NCBI RefSeq assembly: GCF_024231755.1
Contig: NZ_JAAEQH010000106.1
Coordinates: 1-48,557, forward strand
DNA length: 48,557 nucleotides
Reading direction: 5' to 3'
Source: Neptuniibacter sp.
Lineage (GTDB): Bacteria; Pseudomonadota; Gammaproteobacteria; Pseudomonadales; Balneatricaceae
Shown here: piece by piece, positions 28,121 through 37,408 of the stretch
Layout: each line of letters opens with the position of its first letter
How positions within the stretch are numbered: the first letter of the stretch is position 1
Translations under genes and position numbers: made by a program
Notes under the pieces: model-generated
Told to the model about the DNA's origin: nothing
Databases searched by the model: none
Seen by the model: only the letters and a program-made list of their open reading frames with translations

Positions 28121-29227
28121 ATGAGCCAACTTATTAAACCTCTGATTTCTATAGGCGCTGGGCCTATGCAGCTTCCTCTTATTCAGGCGGCAAGAAAAAG
28201 AGGCATACCCGTTATAGCAGTTGATCGTAGCCCTCATCCAGACTGCAGTACTATAGGAGTAACCACCATTGAATGCTCCACTTATGATAGTGAAAAAGCA
28301 ATTACACTTTTAAGAAAGGAGTTAGGAGAAGATAAGCCACTAGGACTTTTAGCAAGAACCTCAGGGCCTGCCATAATGACTGCAGGTTTAGTTTGTCAAG
28401 AGTTCAACCTAACCAGTCTTTCACCGCAACTAGCCCGAGCCAGCTTTGAGAAATCGACCTTACGCACGGACTGTGAAGCATTGGGAATTCCAGTGCCTAC
28501 CGGTACATCCTTCGAAAATATCCATGATCTGACTCCCGATTGGGGTGACCTAGTATTTAAACCGGACATCTCCCTTAGAGGAAAAGAAAATGTCTACTGC
28601 CCAGCAGATGAGATACAAGCAGGCGCTTTCTTTGATAATGCCAAGGAAGAATCCCCAAATCGACGAGTAGAAGTACAGCAATACATCACAGGGGCAGATG
28701 TTGGAGTAATGGTAGTTTGCTGTGCTCACAAGCGCATACACTCCCTATTTCTTGATGAATGGGTGACTCTCTTAGAAGGAAAGTTCCATGGTGTAGGTGT
28801 TGCTGTCCCTTCAGTCCATGAAGGCACAAAAACACCTAAGAAAATAATCTCTATAATCGACCGGCTATTAGCTCATTGGAATGTAACCTCTGGAATAATC
28901 TTCTTTACTTTCCGGGTAGATAGCAAAGGAACCCCTTGGCTCTATGAAGTCAACCCTGGGCTTTGTGGAGACAGCATTGTCGATCTCTTGCTACCCGCTG
29001 CTCTTGGAAACTCTTACCCGGATTTATACGATGTAGAGGTATCATTAGCCGCGGGGGAGAAACCGACTCTCCCGCAAGAAGCAATAGAAAATTATGCTGT
29101 GATAGAAGGAAAACTTTTACCTACTCACAAAGCACTCCACCAGCTTTGTGAGCACACAAAGTACAATGACTTAATAAAAAGGCTCCGCCTTTTCACCACG
29201 TTACCAACCAAAGATGTTCAACCATAG
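28121..29227 (+). CDS. ATP-grasp ligase 3
   Basis: ATP-grasp-like protein, 368 residues. N-terminus PLISIGAGPMQLPLIQAARKR, core LVFKPDISLRGKENVYC, VEVQQYITGADVGVM and PWLYEVNPGLCGDSIVD. The glycine-rich loop after the first lysine is less regular than in ligases 1 and 2. ATG 28121 is preferred (AGAG about 10 bases upstream); a GTG at 28103 overlapping the previous stop is an alternative. It follows the second methyltransferase, so a methyltransferase/ATP-grasp pair occurs twice in this cluster. Confidence 0.78.
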   Translation: MSQLIKPLISIGAGPMQLPLIQAARKRGIPVIAVDRSPHPDCSTIGVTTIECSTYDSEKAITLLRKELGEDKPLGLLARTSGPAIMTAGLVCQEFNLTSLSPQLARASFEKSTLRTDCEALGIPVPTGTSFENIHDLTPDWGDLVFKPDISLRGKENVYCPADEIQAGAFFDNAKEESPNRRVEVQQYITGADVGVMVVCCAHKRIHSLFLDEWVTLLEGKFHGVGVAVPSVHEGTKTPKKIISIIDRLLAHWNVTSGIIFFTFRVDSKGTPWLYEVNPGLCGDSIVDLLLPAALGNSYPDLYDVEVSLAAGEKPTLPQEAIENYAVIEGKLLPTHKALHQLCEHTKYNDLIKRLRLFTTLPTKDVQP

Positions 29228-29329
29228 GCATGTTTATCAATAGGCCCTTTACCAGGCTGATAACGAGAATGTCAGAATATTTTAGAGAAACGATCAAAAG
29301 CAAGCGTTGTAAAGAAAGACCTATTAACT

Positions 29330-31246
29330 ATGCCAAACTCGATTTACGCAATTTTTCACTTAAACCTCGCGTTCTCATCCATTGATGACGAATGTCATTC
29401 TGCCGTAATTGAGAAATGTTACTGGCCTTTATTAAAACTAATAAAAGAACATCACATTCCCTTAGGGCTAGAGTTAACCGGATATACACTCGAAAGAATA
29501 AATACCATCGCCCCCCACTGGTTAATAGAACTGAAGACTTTATTAGAAAAAGACCAGTGTGAACTTGTTGCCAGTGGGCAAAGCCAGTTAATAGGGCCGT
29601 TAGTGCCAGGTGAAGTTAATAAACAAAACCAAGCCTTAGGCTTAAAAGCTTATCAATCATTACTAAATTACACACCAAAAATTGCTTATATCAACGAACA
29701 AGCCTTTTCCAGCAGCTTACTCGATATATACATAGATGCAGGTTTTGAAGCCATTTGTATGGAATGGGACAATGCCTATAGCTTACATCCTGAATGGCCC
29801 TCCACTTTGTGTAATAAGCCTTCTCTGATTCAAGCAAATAGCGGAAGAATGCTCCCAGTTATATGGAACCGCAGCATCCTGTTTCAAAAACTTCAAAGAG
29901 TATGCCATGGTGAGATCACCAAACAAGAATACTTGGAGTTTATCGACAGCCAGAATTTAAACTCTTCCAGCTGCCTGTCAATATATGGTAACGATGCGGA
30001 GGTATTCAACTACAGGCCTGGGCGTTTTAAGGAAGAGAAAAAAATTGAGATTGATGAGTGGAAAACCCTCATCGATATATTTATCCAATTGAGAACCAAT
30101 GCTAACTGGATCCCTATCCGCGATATCCTCAAATATTTAGATAAAAGTGACCCAATAGTTCTAACGACACCTGAATCCCCAATCATTGTAAAAAAGCAGA
30201 ATAAATACAATATTAATCGCTGGGCCTTAAGTGGAGTTGACGACCTGTATATCAACACACTTTGTTACAAAGTTTTTAACAACGCAACGAAACTACCTTT
30301 CAGCGCTGACTTATGGAAACAATTATGTGAGTCTTGGGGGTCCGATTTCAGAACCCATATTGGAGAAAACAGGTTCAGAAAGAATCTCCTTCGTTTAGAG
30401 AGTCTGCAGAAATCGTTGCCCGACACTACTTTTGTGACTAAACAATCCTATTCCCAGTGGCAAGTTGATCAATCAGGGCGCTTCCTTCATATCAAAAGTA
30501 AAGATTTACACATTGTACTGAATACTTCAAAGGGCTGTAGTATTCACTCTCTCTTATTCACTGGCCATAGCTCTCCTTTGATTGGAACCATAGAACATGG
30601 AGTGTTCAGCCATATCAGCCTTGCTGCTGATTTCTTTTCCAATTTTTTGATCGCAGAACTTCCATCTAAAAAGCAGAGAGTTACCGATCTCGGTATCAAT
30701 AAATTCACAATACTCCCTTTTAATGATGACGGTAATTTAAAAATTGAGATTTCTCTCTCTACGCCTTTCGGAGAAGTTATTAAAGGTTATGAATTTATCG
30801 AATCTGATCGTGTTTACTGCTACTACAAATTTCTAGGAGGAACACGGCCAGATGGAACCCTGAGAATTGGAGCTTTAACCCTTTTAAACATCAATGCAGA
30901 GCACCAACCTATCTACAGCAACTACTTTGGTGGAACACAGCCAGAAACGCATAAAATCCAAAAAAACATATCTCACGGATCTAGTGTATCCAGCATAATT
31001 TCATCATCTAATAATGCAGGTTCATCATCAGGGAACATGCAATGGGGAATAAAAGGTGAGTTTGCACAAATAACATGGGACCCATCCGAATGTGCAGCCA
31101 TACCTATGCTCCATAATCAAATAGAGCACAATGAACGTTTTAGTCGTTTATTTTTCTCTCTAGTTGAACTAGATGAAACATTAAAGAAAAACGGCTCATT
31201 ACCTAATGTAAGATTCTGCCTGTCTAAGGGGGAATTAAATGACTAA
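29330..31246 (+). CDS. GH57-like (alpha-amylase/deacetylase superfold) protein
   Basis: 638 residues. The N-terminal half resembles glycoside hydrolase family 57: a first-strand motif FHLNLAFSSI in place of the usual HQP motif, LGLELTGYTLERI, a possible nucleophile Glu in AYINEQAFS, MEWDNAY, and a possible acid Asp in IYGNDAEVFNYRPGRF. The C-terminal half (about 370-638) is beta-rich, like the C-terminal domains of GH57/GH38 enzymes. It lacks a signal peptide, so it acts in the cytoplasm. In a biosynthetic cluster it may be a hydrolase, transferase or epimerase acting on a nucleotide sugar or glycan intermediate; this is inference. It overlaps the next gene by 8 bases. Confidence 0.7.
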   Translation: MPNSIYAIFHLNLAFSSIDDECHSAVIEKCYWPLLKLIKEHHIPLGLELTGYTLERINTIAPHWLIELKTLLEKDQCELVASGQSQLIGPLVPGEVNKQNQALGLKAYQSLLNYTPKIAYINEQAFSSSLLDIYIDAGFEAICMEWDNAYSLHPEWPSTLCNKPSLIQANSGRMLPVIWNRSILFQKLQRVCHGEITKQEYLEFIDSQNLNSSSCLSIYGNDAEVFNYRPGRFKEEKKIEIDEWKTLIDIFIQLRTNANWIPIRDILKYLDKSDPIVLTTPESPIIVKKQNKYNINRWALSGVDDLYINTLCYKVFNNATKLPFSADLWKQLCESWGSDFRTHIGENRFRKNLLRLESLQKSLPDTTFVTKQSYSQWQVDQSGRFLHIKSKDLHIVLNTSKGCSIHSLLFTGHSSPLIGTIEHGVFSHISLAADFFSNFLIAELPSKKQRVTDLGINKFTILPFNDDGNLKIEISLSTPFGEVIKGYEFIESDRVYCYYKFLGGTRPDGTLRIGALTLLNINAEHQPIYSNYFGGTQPETHKIQKNISHGSSVSSIISSSNNAGSSSGNMQWGIKGEFAQITWDPSECAAIPMLHNQIEHNERFSRLFFSLVELDETLKKNGSLPNVRFCLSKGELND

Positions 31247-32978
31247 AGTTTTAACCGTTGTAGGAGCTAGACTTAATTCAAGTCGATTGCCCGCAAAGCA
31301 CCTTCTCGAACTTTTTCACAAACCACTTATTGCAAGAGTCTTTGAACGTTTGTCATCTCTACCAGGTGAAAAAGTACTCGCCACAACTTCGGACGAGTAC
31401 AACAAACCTCTTATTGATTGGGCAAGAAAAAGTGCAATCAACTGCTACAGCTATGAAGGTGATGTCAACGATCTCATGGGACGTATTGACCATGTAGTAA
31501 ATATCCATAAGCCTGAATTCATAGTTTATATATGCGGTGACTGCCCCCTCGTTGATCCCGACTATATTCTTCAGGGTATTGAGAAACTTCGAGAAACAGA
31601 TAATGCCGACCATGCAACAGCATCGATACATCCCTCTTTGGGTAGAGTAGTTCACGAAGGAATTCTTATGTATTCGATGAAAGGCTGGAAAAAGCTTTTC
31701 AATGCCAGCCAAAGTAAACTAGAAAAAGAACATGTTGGCTTGGCCGCACGAGATGAGAATTTACTTAAAACAATATATTTCCAAGAACGAGATTTTACAT
31801 ACTCTTCACATCACCGAATTTCCGTCGATACAGCGGCAGATTGGAGATTCATGGATGCCCTATATACAGAATGTTATTCCAATAACTCTCACCCCCTAAA
31901 CTTAGAGTGGGCGTTACATCGGCTTAATCACTCCCCCTCTCTTACAAATATAAATAAGCACGTCCAGCAGAAGAGTGGATTCAAGCAATATGGGAAAGCA
32001 TTGTTTATCACCGAAGCAGGTTCAAGCAAGGGCTTAGGGCAACTAATCCGCTCGTCTTCATTAGCAGAACGGTTTTGCGAAGAAACAGGGCTAGGAATAG
32101 AATTGATCATTTTAGGCGACTCCACCCAACATAAATCAATAAAAACCCTCAACCACCAATGGTTCACATTTGAAGAACTATGTTGGGATTACTGTGCAGA
32201 AGCCCAAAGTGATATCTATATTTTTGATGTCTTTCCACAACGCCTCCAATCTCCTGCACTGTTTACCGATCTTTTATCCCACTTACGTGAAAGAGGAGCC
32301 AGATTATTCGGTATTGACCATATGGCGAAGCTCAACTCCTATTTAGATCAGGTTTATATCCCTAATATAATCAATGACAATCCAGCGGCTGACAATATCA
32401 ATTTTGGGGCAGAATATGTCATTTTACCTCCAAACACCGTAAGTACTCATGATGACAAAGAAGACCGTTTTGATATTTGCATTACAACAGGGGGAGGAGA
32501 TGCAGTAGGGTACGGAAGTTGGTTACCAGGGTTATTCGAAAGTGAGATTGACCAACCAAAATCAATCGCTTGGATCCAGGGTCCTTACGCCAAGCCACCG
32601 AAAATCCCAGAAGACCCCAAACATAACTGGGCGATCATCGAATCTCCAGATACCCTGCACCCTATCATCGAGCAGTCCAGTACAACAATCACAGTTTGCG
32701 GCACAACAGTCTTTCAAAGTATTAGCGCTAAAAAACCAACTATGATCTTACCTAACCCTGCAGTTATACCCAGAGAAGAGTATATTCAATACTGTAATTT
32801 ACCTTACTGCTTACCACTTGAACCTATTAAAGATCACCTATCACCCGTTATCAAAAGCTTAAGGAACATAGCTACAGGATTAAGTCAAAACGTTGACTCA
32901 CCAATCATATGTAATGGTCGAGAAAGAATAACTTCTGAAATCATTAATTTTATTGAAACCCAACAGAATAGTTTGTAA
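31239..32978 (+). CDS. SpsF/PseF-like cytidylyltransferase fused to PseG-like domain
   Basis: Fusion of 579 residues. Residues 1-235 are an SpsF/CMP-KDO-synthetase-like nucleotidyltransferase: GARLNSSRLPAKHLL at the N-terminus and CGDCPLVDPD with metal-binding D101. Residues 250-575 are a GT-B-like domain related to PseG, the UDP-sugar hydrolase of pseudaminic acid synthesis: KGLGQLIRSSSLAERF, IFDVFPQR, ITTGGGDAVGYG. The expected catalytic His of PseG (GxGH) is Gln268 here (codon CAA). The two halves would cover the PseF and PseG steps, although the loss of His makes UDP hydrolysis doubtful. GGGGGAA lies 7 bases before the ATG, inside the end of the GH57-like gene. Confidence 0.8.
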   Translation: MTKVLTVVGARLNSSRLPAKHLLELFHKPLIARVFERLSSLPGEKVLATTSDEYNKPLIDWARKSAINCYSYEGDVNDLMGRIDHVVNIHKPEFIVYICGDCPLVDPDYILQGIEKLRETDNADHATASIHPSLGRVVHEGILMYSMKGWKKLFNASQSKLEKEHVGLAARDENLLKTIYFQERDFTYSSHHRISVDTAADWRFMDALYTECYSNNSHPLNLEWALHRLNHSPSLTNINKHVQQKSGFKQYGKALFITEAGSSKGLGQLIRSSSLAERFCEETGLGIELIILGDSTQHKSIKTLNHQWFTFEELCWDYCAEAQSDIYIFDVFPQRLQSPALFTDLLSHLRERGARLFGIDHMAKLNSYLDQVYIPNIINDNPAADNINFGAEYVILPPNTVSTHDDKEDRFDICITTGGGDAVGYGSWLPGLFESEIDQPKSIAWIQGPYAKPPKIPEDPKHNWAIIESPDTLHPIIEQSSTTITVCGTTVFQSISAKKPTMILPNPAVIPREEYIQYCNLPYCLPLEPIKDHLSPVIKSLRNIATGLSQNVDSPIICNGRERITSEIINFIETQQNSL

Positions 32979-32996
32979 ATATCGGGGATTGCCTGC

Positions 32997-34343
32997 GTGG
33001 ATATAAAAAATAACGAAGAAGAACTCTTAAGTCAGTGCTTTGACTCACTTTTCCCCATATGCCGTTCAATTACCGGGCCCGGCCTAGAACAGTCTATCGC
33101 CCTATTTAAGGAGTATATGCCACTTCAGATTGAAAAGATCCCTACTGGAACTCAAGTATTCGATTGGGAAGTACCTCCAGAGTGGCATTTTAAACGTGCC
33201 AGACTATGGGGCCCTAATGGAGAAGTGGTCTGTGATACGAACGAATCTAATCTTCATGTAGTGAACTACTCAGAGCCTGTAAATAGATCAATAGAGCTAG
33301 AAGAACTCCAAAAGCATTTACACAGTATTCCCTCACTTCCCGAAGCTATTCCTTATGTCACAAGCTATTACAATCGCTCTTGGGGTTTCTGTTTGCCACA
33401 TAAGCAACGCCAAGAGCTGCAACCAGGTACCTATAAGGTTGAAATTGACAGTTCATTTTTCCATGAAGGGGGAGTCCCCTTCGCTCATTGCACCATAGTA
33501 GGTGAGAGTTCAAGAGAAATACTGCTTACTAGCTATCTATGCCACCCTTCCCTTGCTAATAATGAATTGAGTGGACCATTGGTACTGCTCGGACTACACA
33601 ACCGTATTCAACAATGGTCAAAGCGAAGATTCTCGTACAGGTTTCTCCTCAATCCAGAAACAATCGGTTCTCTTTGCTTTTTATCCAAATATTACCGTCA
33701 TCTACAATCCAACCTAGAAGCAGGCTTGATTCTAACCTGTGTTGGGGGCCCTGAATCAAACTTAAAGTACAAGTCAAGTAGAATGGCAAACAGTCTCTTC
33801 GACTCCTATGTTTCTTATCTCGCTGACCATAATCCTACGATATGGAAAGCACTCCCGTTTAATCCTTTGGGAGGCTCTGACGAACGACAGTACTGCTCCC
33901 CTGGTTTTAACTTGCCTATGGGCCAGATATCACGAACTACATATGGCCAGTACGATGGATACCATAACTCATTGGATACAAAAGAGTTTATGGACATAAA
34001 ACAACTTATAAAAACAATTGATCAACTAGAGGCTTTCCTTTTAGATGCTGAAATTGCTGGTAAACCATTAAACCTCAGCCCTTATGGTGAACCCCAGCTC
34101 GGCAAGAGAGGACTTTATCCAAATGTAAACTCACCTAATAATTGGCGTAACTCCAGTGATCGTATGCATGATGACAGAAAAGTTCTAAACGCAATTCTCA
34201 CCATTCTAAATCTAGCAGATGGTGAGCATAGCATTCTTGAAATAGCCAACCTGCTCGATCTTCCGTTAGACGACCTTAGGCCCATAATAGAGAAACTAGA
34301 AAGCGAAAATTTAATCCGATTTAATAGTGAACAAAATGTTTAA
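32997..34343 (+). CDS. DUF4910 aminopeptidase-like protein with winged-helix C-terminus
   Basis: 448 residues. Match to the DUF4910/DUF2172 family, which has a zinc-aminopeptidase (M28-like) fold: FPICRSITGPGL at the N-terminus, then SYLCHPSLANNELSGP, LLNPETIGS, GSDERQYCSPGFNLPMG and YDGYHNSLDT, which together hold candidate metal ligands. A small winged-helix-like tail follows (about 395-448). These proteins recur in polysaccharide and flagellar glycan clusters; a hydrolase acting on an amide is plausible but not shown. GTG start with GGGGA upstream. Its stop overlaps the start of the formyltransferase gene. Confidence 0.78.
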   Translation: MDIKNNEEELLSQCFDSLFPICRSITGPGLEQSIALFKEYMPLQIEKIPTGTQVFDWEVPPEWHFKRARLWGPNGEVVCDTNESNLHVVNYSEPVNRSIELEELQKHLHSIPSLPEAIPYVTSYYNRSWGFCLPHKQRQELQPGTYKVEIDSSFFHEGGVPFAHCTIVGESSREILLTSYLCHPSLANNELSGPLVLLGLHNRIQQWSKRRFSYRFLLNPETIGSLCFLSKYYRHLQSNLEAGLILTCVGGPESNLKYKSSRMANSLFDSYVSYLADHNPTIWKALPFNPLGGSDERQYCSPGFNLPMGQISRTTYGQYDGYHNSLDTKEFMDIKQLIKTIDQLEAFLLDAEIAGKPLNLSPYGEPQLGKRGLYPNVNSPNNWRNSSDRMHDDRKVLNAILTILNLADGEHSILEIANLLDLPLDDLRPIIEKLESENLIRFNSEQNV

Positions 34344-35133
34344 ACTCATATTTCTAACTGGCGATCATCCCCGGCACCTATATATAGCAAGAGCCCTTGC
34401 CAAGGCTGGCCTGCTATCAAAATTGATAATTGAAAGAAGAGAACACTTTATACCCAAGCCTCCCGAGAACATTAGCCCCAAATTAGTTCAACTATTCACT
34501 CATCACTTTGCTGAAAGAGAGAGAATTGAGCAAAAAATGTTTGGTCCTGCTAAGTTACCGAGTTGTGATACTGTCTATACCACTTACGACGACCTCAATA
34601 GCTCAGATATTAAAAATTTCTTAGAAGAGGAAGATCCAGATCTCTTTCTAACCTATGGTTGCCATAAGTTAACCCAAGAGACCCTTGAAGCCGTTGACGG
34701 GCATAAATGGAACTGTCATGGAGGCCTTTCCCCTTGGTATAAAGGTGCTATTACCCATTTTTGGCCTAGTTACATGCTGGAACCTCAGATGACAGGTATG
34801 ACAGTTCACGAATTAACTCAGGAATTAGATGCCGGAGATGTAGTCCATCAATGCACTGCTCCTTTAGTGGCAGGGGACTCTCTACATCAATTAGGTGCAA
34901 GAGCCGTCGTCCAACTCGCTGAAGAGCTACCTACTCTGATTAATCTACTGAAGAAAAAAGGAGCTCTACCTACCCATAAACATAAAACAAACGGTATGTT
35001 ATGGCGCTCAAGCGCTTGGAGAGCAGATCATCTGTCACTCATATATGAGCATTATGGAGATAAAATCGTAGATCATTACCTCGAAGGGAATTTAATACAG
35101 TCTGAACCTAAAATTTACCGCCAATTCGACTAA
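34336..35133 (+). CDS. formyltransferase-family protein
   Basis: 265 residues with the methionyl-tRNA formyltransferase/ArnA-type fold. The catalytic triad is present: N126 and H128 in WNCHGGLSPWYKG, and D165 in ELDAGDVV. The usual HGSLLP loop is HGGLSP here. Sugar N-formyltransferases of this family use N10-formyl-THF on 4-amino sugars. PseC makes just such a 4-amino sugar and the cluster lacks PseH, so N-formylation instead of N-acetylation is a reasonable inference. ATG 34336 overlaps the DUF4910 stop; a GTG at 34327 is also possible. It is the last gene of the plus-strand cluster. Confidence 0.82.
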   Translation: MFKLIFLTGDHPRHLYIARALAKAGLLSKLIIERREHFIPKPPENISPKLVQLFTHHFAERERIEQKMFGPAKLPSCDTVYTTYDDLNSSDIKNFLEEEDPDLFLTYGCHKLTQETLEAVDGHKWNCHGGLSPWYKGAITHFWPSYMLEPQMTGMTVHELTQELDAGDVVHQCTAPLVAGDSLHQLGARAVVQLAEELPTLINLLKKKGALPTHKHKTNGMLWRSSAWRADHLSLIYEHYGDKIVDHYLEGNLIQSEPKIYRQFD

Positions 35134-35158
35134 ACTAACGGTAATCTATTAAGTGATA

Positions 35159-35189
35159 AGCCTAAACCTAGAGGAAGTAGGTATAGGCT
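35159..35189. terminator. long hairpin between convergent formyltransferase and maf genes
   Basis: AGCCTA-A-ACCTA / TAGGT-A-TAGGCT, eleven pairs with one A-A mismatch and a 7-base loop. No T-run follows on either strand, so it is not a classic intrinsic terminator; it may block both converging transcripts or protect 3' ends. Confidence 0.45.
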
Positions 35190-35253
35190 CATCAGGCCCT
35201 AAGTTATAAAACTGAAAGCTATCTCATACAGCATCCGTTACTCAGACAGTAAT

Positions 35254-37311
35254 TTATTCAAGAAAATTCGGAGGTAAAAAATCAACTTCTTCACCACTAA
35301 CCTTGTAGAAGTTAGTTTCAAAGTCTTTAGGCACTAACTGTAAAAACCCACATATATTGTCAGCCATATTTGCATAGATCTTACCTACATCCCTCCCTTC
35401 TTTAAGATGTAAAACCACCGAAGAAATCACAACCAGAGCATAATTAATGCTCCCCGAAAGTAAACGATAACTAATCGACTGTTCCCTCACTGATTGCAGA
35501 CTCTTAAACGCCTTATTAAGCACGTCCATTACATCACTGACAGATTTAACCTCGGTATTAAAAACGCGAACAAAGTGGTCACAAATATTCTTCAAATCGA
35601 AAAATATTTTGTATGCTTCATTTTTACTTTCTATGGGCCTCATTTGTTTTAGGCTAAACACTTTACCCAGCTGTTCTTTTAAAACTTGGCTTTTTTCCTC
35701 TTTCTGCTCGATTAAAGGCAGTTCTGATGCATGCGCAGGCTTAGCCCCTCGTATAAAAGCCCCATCATTCAAGTTGTATACATTTGGCTTCCATTTATCA
35801 AACATATTTTCAAAGATAATACGTGATGTTTGAAGAACCATCGTTGTATAAACTTCATCCCTGAAATTACCTTTATCTTTAAGTTCAGGCTCTTTTCTAT
35901 AGCGATTACCTAAATCTTTCATAAGATGAAAATATGCACTTTTACTAGCATGATGTTTATCGAAATCTACCATCCCCAAATCAACACCAGCCAAATACAG
36001 CTCATTAAACCCTAATGTCAAAGCAATAGATGCCGCTGCATTGGTTACAGTTGGATTACAAAAATCAGCTAAAGCTAAGGTATTTCCTTCTATTTGCTCC
36101 ATACGGCTGACCAGCCAATCTGTCCCTATATCATTAGGCTTTGAAATAATATATGACTCTTTAAATAGAGAAGATAATTTAGGGTAAACTGTATTCAAAC
36201 CAATAAACGTAATATCTTTCAGGTAATCACCATCCTGATATTTCTTTAACCATTCAAAGGTTATATGCGGTCTTTCCTGTTCAATATGAATATCAGGTTT
36301 CAGCCCCATCTTTTCCAGAGTTTGCAAACTTGTGCCCGAGGAGATAATAACTAGGTTATCTTTGTTCTTAATCAGAAAATCTTCACATAAGTCCAAAGAG
36401 GGACCATTACCAATAATCACACACGGGCAGCCTGCAAACTGCTTTCTTTGAGATAGAGAAACTCTTGCTATAGGTAGGTTCTGTAAGTAATTCGAAACAG
36501 TATGAGATAAAGAAATACGCTCATCATCATAGAACCCTATACCTACTGATAAATTACTCATTTCATTCTTAAGCAGATATTCTAATTGTGATATATCTTC
36601 ACTATTGTAATGCTTATAGAGATAAACACGGGCAATATTGAATATTCCGTTCCGTTGGAAAAATTCCCCTAATCGTTTCATGCAGTCATGACCTGGCTCC
36701 CCTATACACAGCTCAAGGCTATACCCTTCACGATCAAAATATTCAAGAATTGGTTCCCAATCGACCATATGCATTGAATTAAACAGTGCATCTAGATGGG
36801 GGTCATATAAGCATAGATTACGTATATCATGATGTTTTATTAGCTGTAAGAGGTGGTGACCACTCCCAATTCCCATCACTACCATAAACCTAATACTTTC
36901 AGGCAAAGATTCTTTAACAAGTTCTTCTTTGCTTTTTATATCGCTATAATTTTCTAAAAGCTTTTTCATGTAATTGGTATGAAGGTACCGCTCATGAATT
37001 TTGGCATGCGAACCTTCAAAGAAGATCGACCTAGTCAAAGGTTTCTTTTTATACAATGCATATTGCTTTTCTGAAAAACTAAATGGGGCTTCAGAATAAA
37101 CAAAAGACCCATTCTGAATATTACAAATATTCAAATTACCCTGTTGATCAAGCTTTACTGTTAGCTCTTGAGGCACATAAGTGCTAAAACATTCATAGAC
37201 CGGCGGCAGATATTTTTTAAAACATTCCAAGTTCTTATTATAAAGCACTTGAACTTCTAAATTTAATCTCAGTACATCTACCTTGTGAATCAAACTATCT
37301 AAACCGGACAT
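35254..37311 (-). CDS. Maf, motility-associated flagellin glycosyltransferase
   Basis: Cytoplasmic glycosyltransferase of the Maf family (DUF115/MptE-like core), 685 residues. Maf proteins transfer CMP-activated nonulosonic acids to serine or threonine of flagellin before export. Seen: GIGSGHHLLQLI (early Rossmann-like region), GNGPSLD at 301-307, SSGTSLQTLEKMGLKPDIHI, and YLAGVDLGMVDFDKHHA. The C-terminal helical region is the variable flagellin-binding part. TAGGAG lies 8 bases before the ATG. It lies between fliD and the convergent glycan cluster, so it is the likely end-user of that pathway. Confidence 0.9.
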   Translation of the reverse strand: MSGLDSLIHKVDVLRLNLEVQVLYNKNLECFKKYLPPVYECFSTYVPQELTVKLDQQGNLNICNIQNGSFVYSEAPFSFSEKQYALYKKKPLTRSIFFEGSHAKIHERYLHTNYMKKLLENYSDIKSKEELVKESLPESIRFMVVMGIGSGHHLLQLIKHHDIRNLCLYDPHLDALFNSMHMVDWEPILEYFDREGYSLELCIGEPGHDCMKRLGEFFQRNGIFNIARVYLYKHYNSEDISQLEYLLKNEMSNLSVGIGFYDDERISLSHTVSNYLQNLPIARVSLSQRKQFAGCPCVIIGNGPSLDLCEDFLIKNKDNLVIISSGTSLQTLEKMGLKPDIHIEQERPHITFEWLKKYQDGDYLKDITFIGLNTVYPKLSSLFKESYIISKPNDIGTDWLVSRMEQIEGNTLALADFCNPTVTNAAASIALTLGFNELYLAGVDLGMVDFDKHHASKSAYFHLMKDLGNRYRKEPELKDKGNFRDEVYTTMVLQTSRIIFENMFDKWKPNVYNLNDGAFIRGAKPAHASELPLIEQKEEKSQVLKEQLGKVFSLKQMRPIESKNEAYKIFFDLKNICDHFVRVFNTEVKSVSDVMDVLNKAFKSLQSVREQSISYRLLSGSINYALVVISSVVLHLKEGRDVGKIYANMADNICGFLQLVPKDFETNFYKVSGEEVDFLPPNFLE

Positions 37312-37408
37312 GCATTATACTCCTAGTATTCTTGCACTATAAATTCCAAAGAAGGATTTGCCTCTGTACACAAAATTAATAAAGCTTCGCAGGCTCCGAA
37401 AGGCTAGC

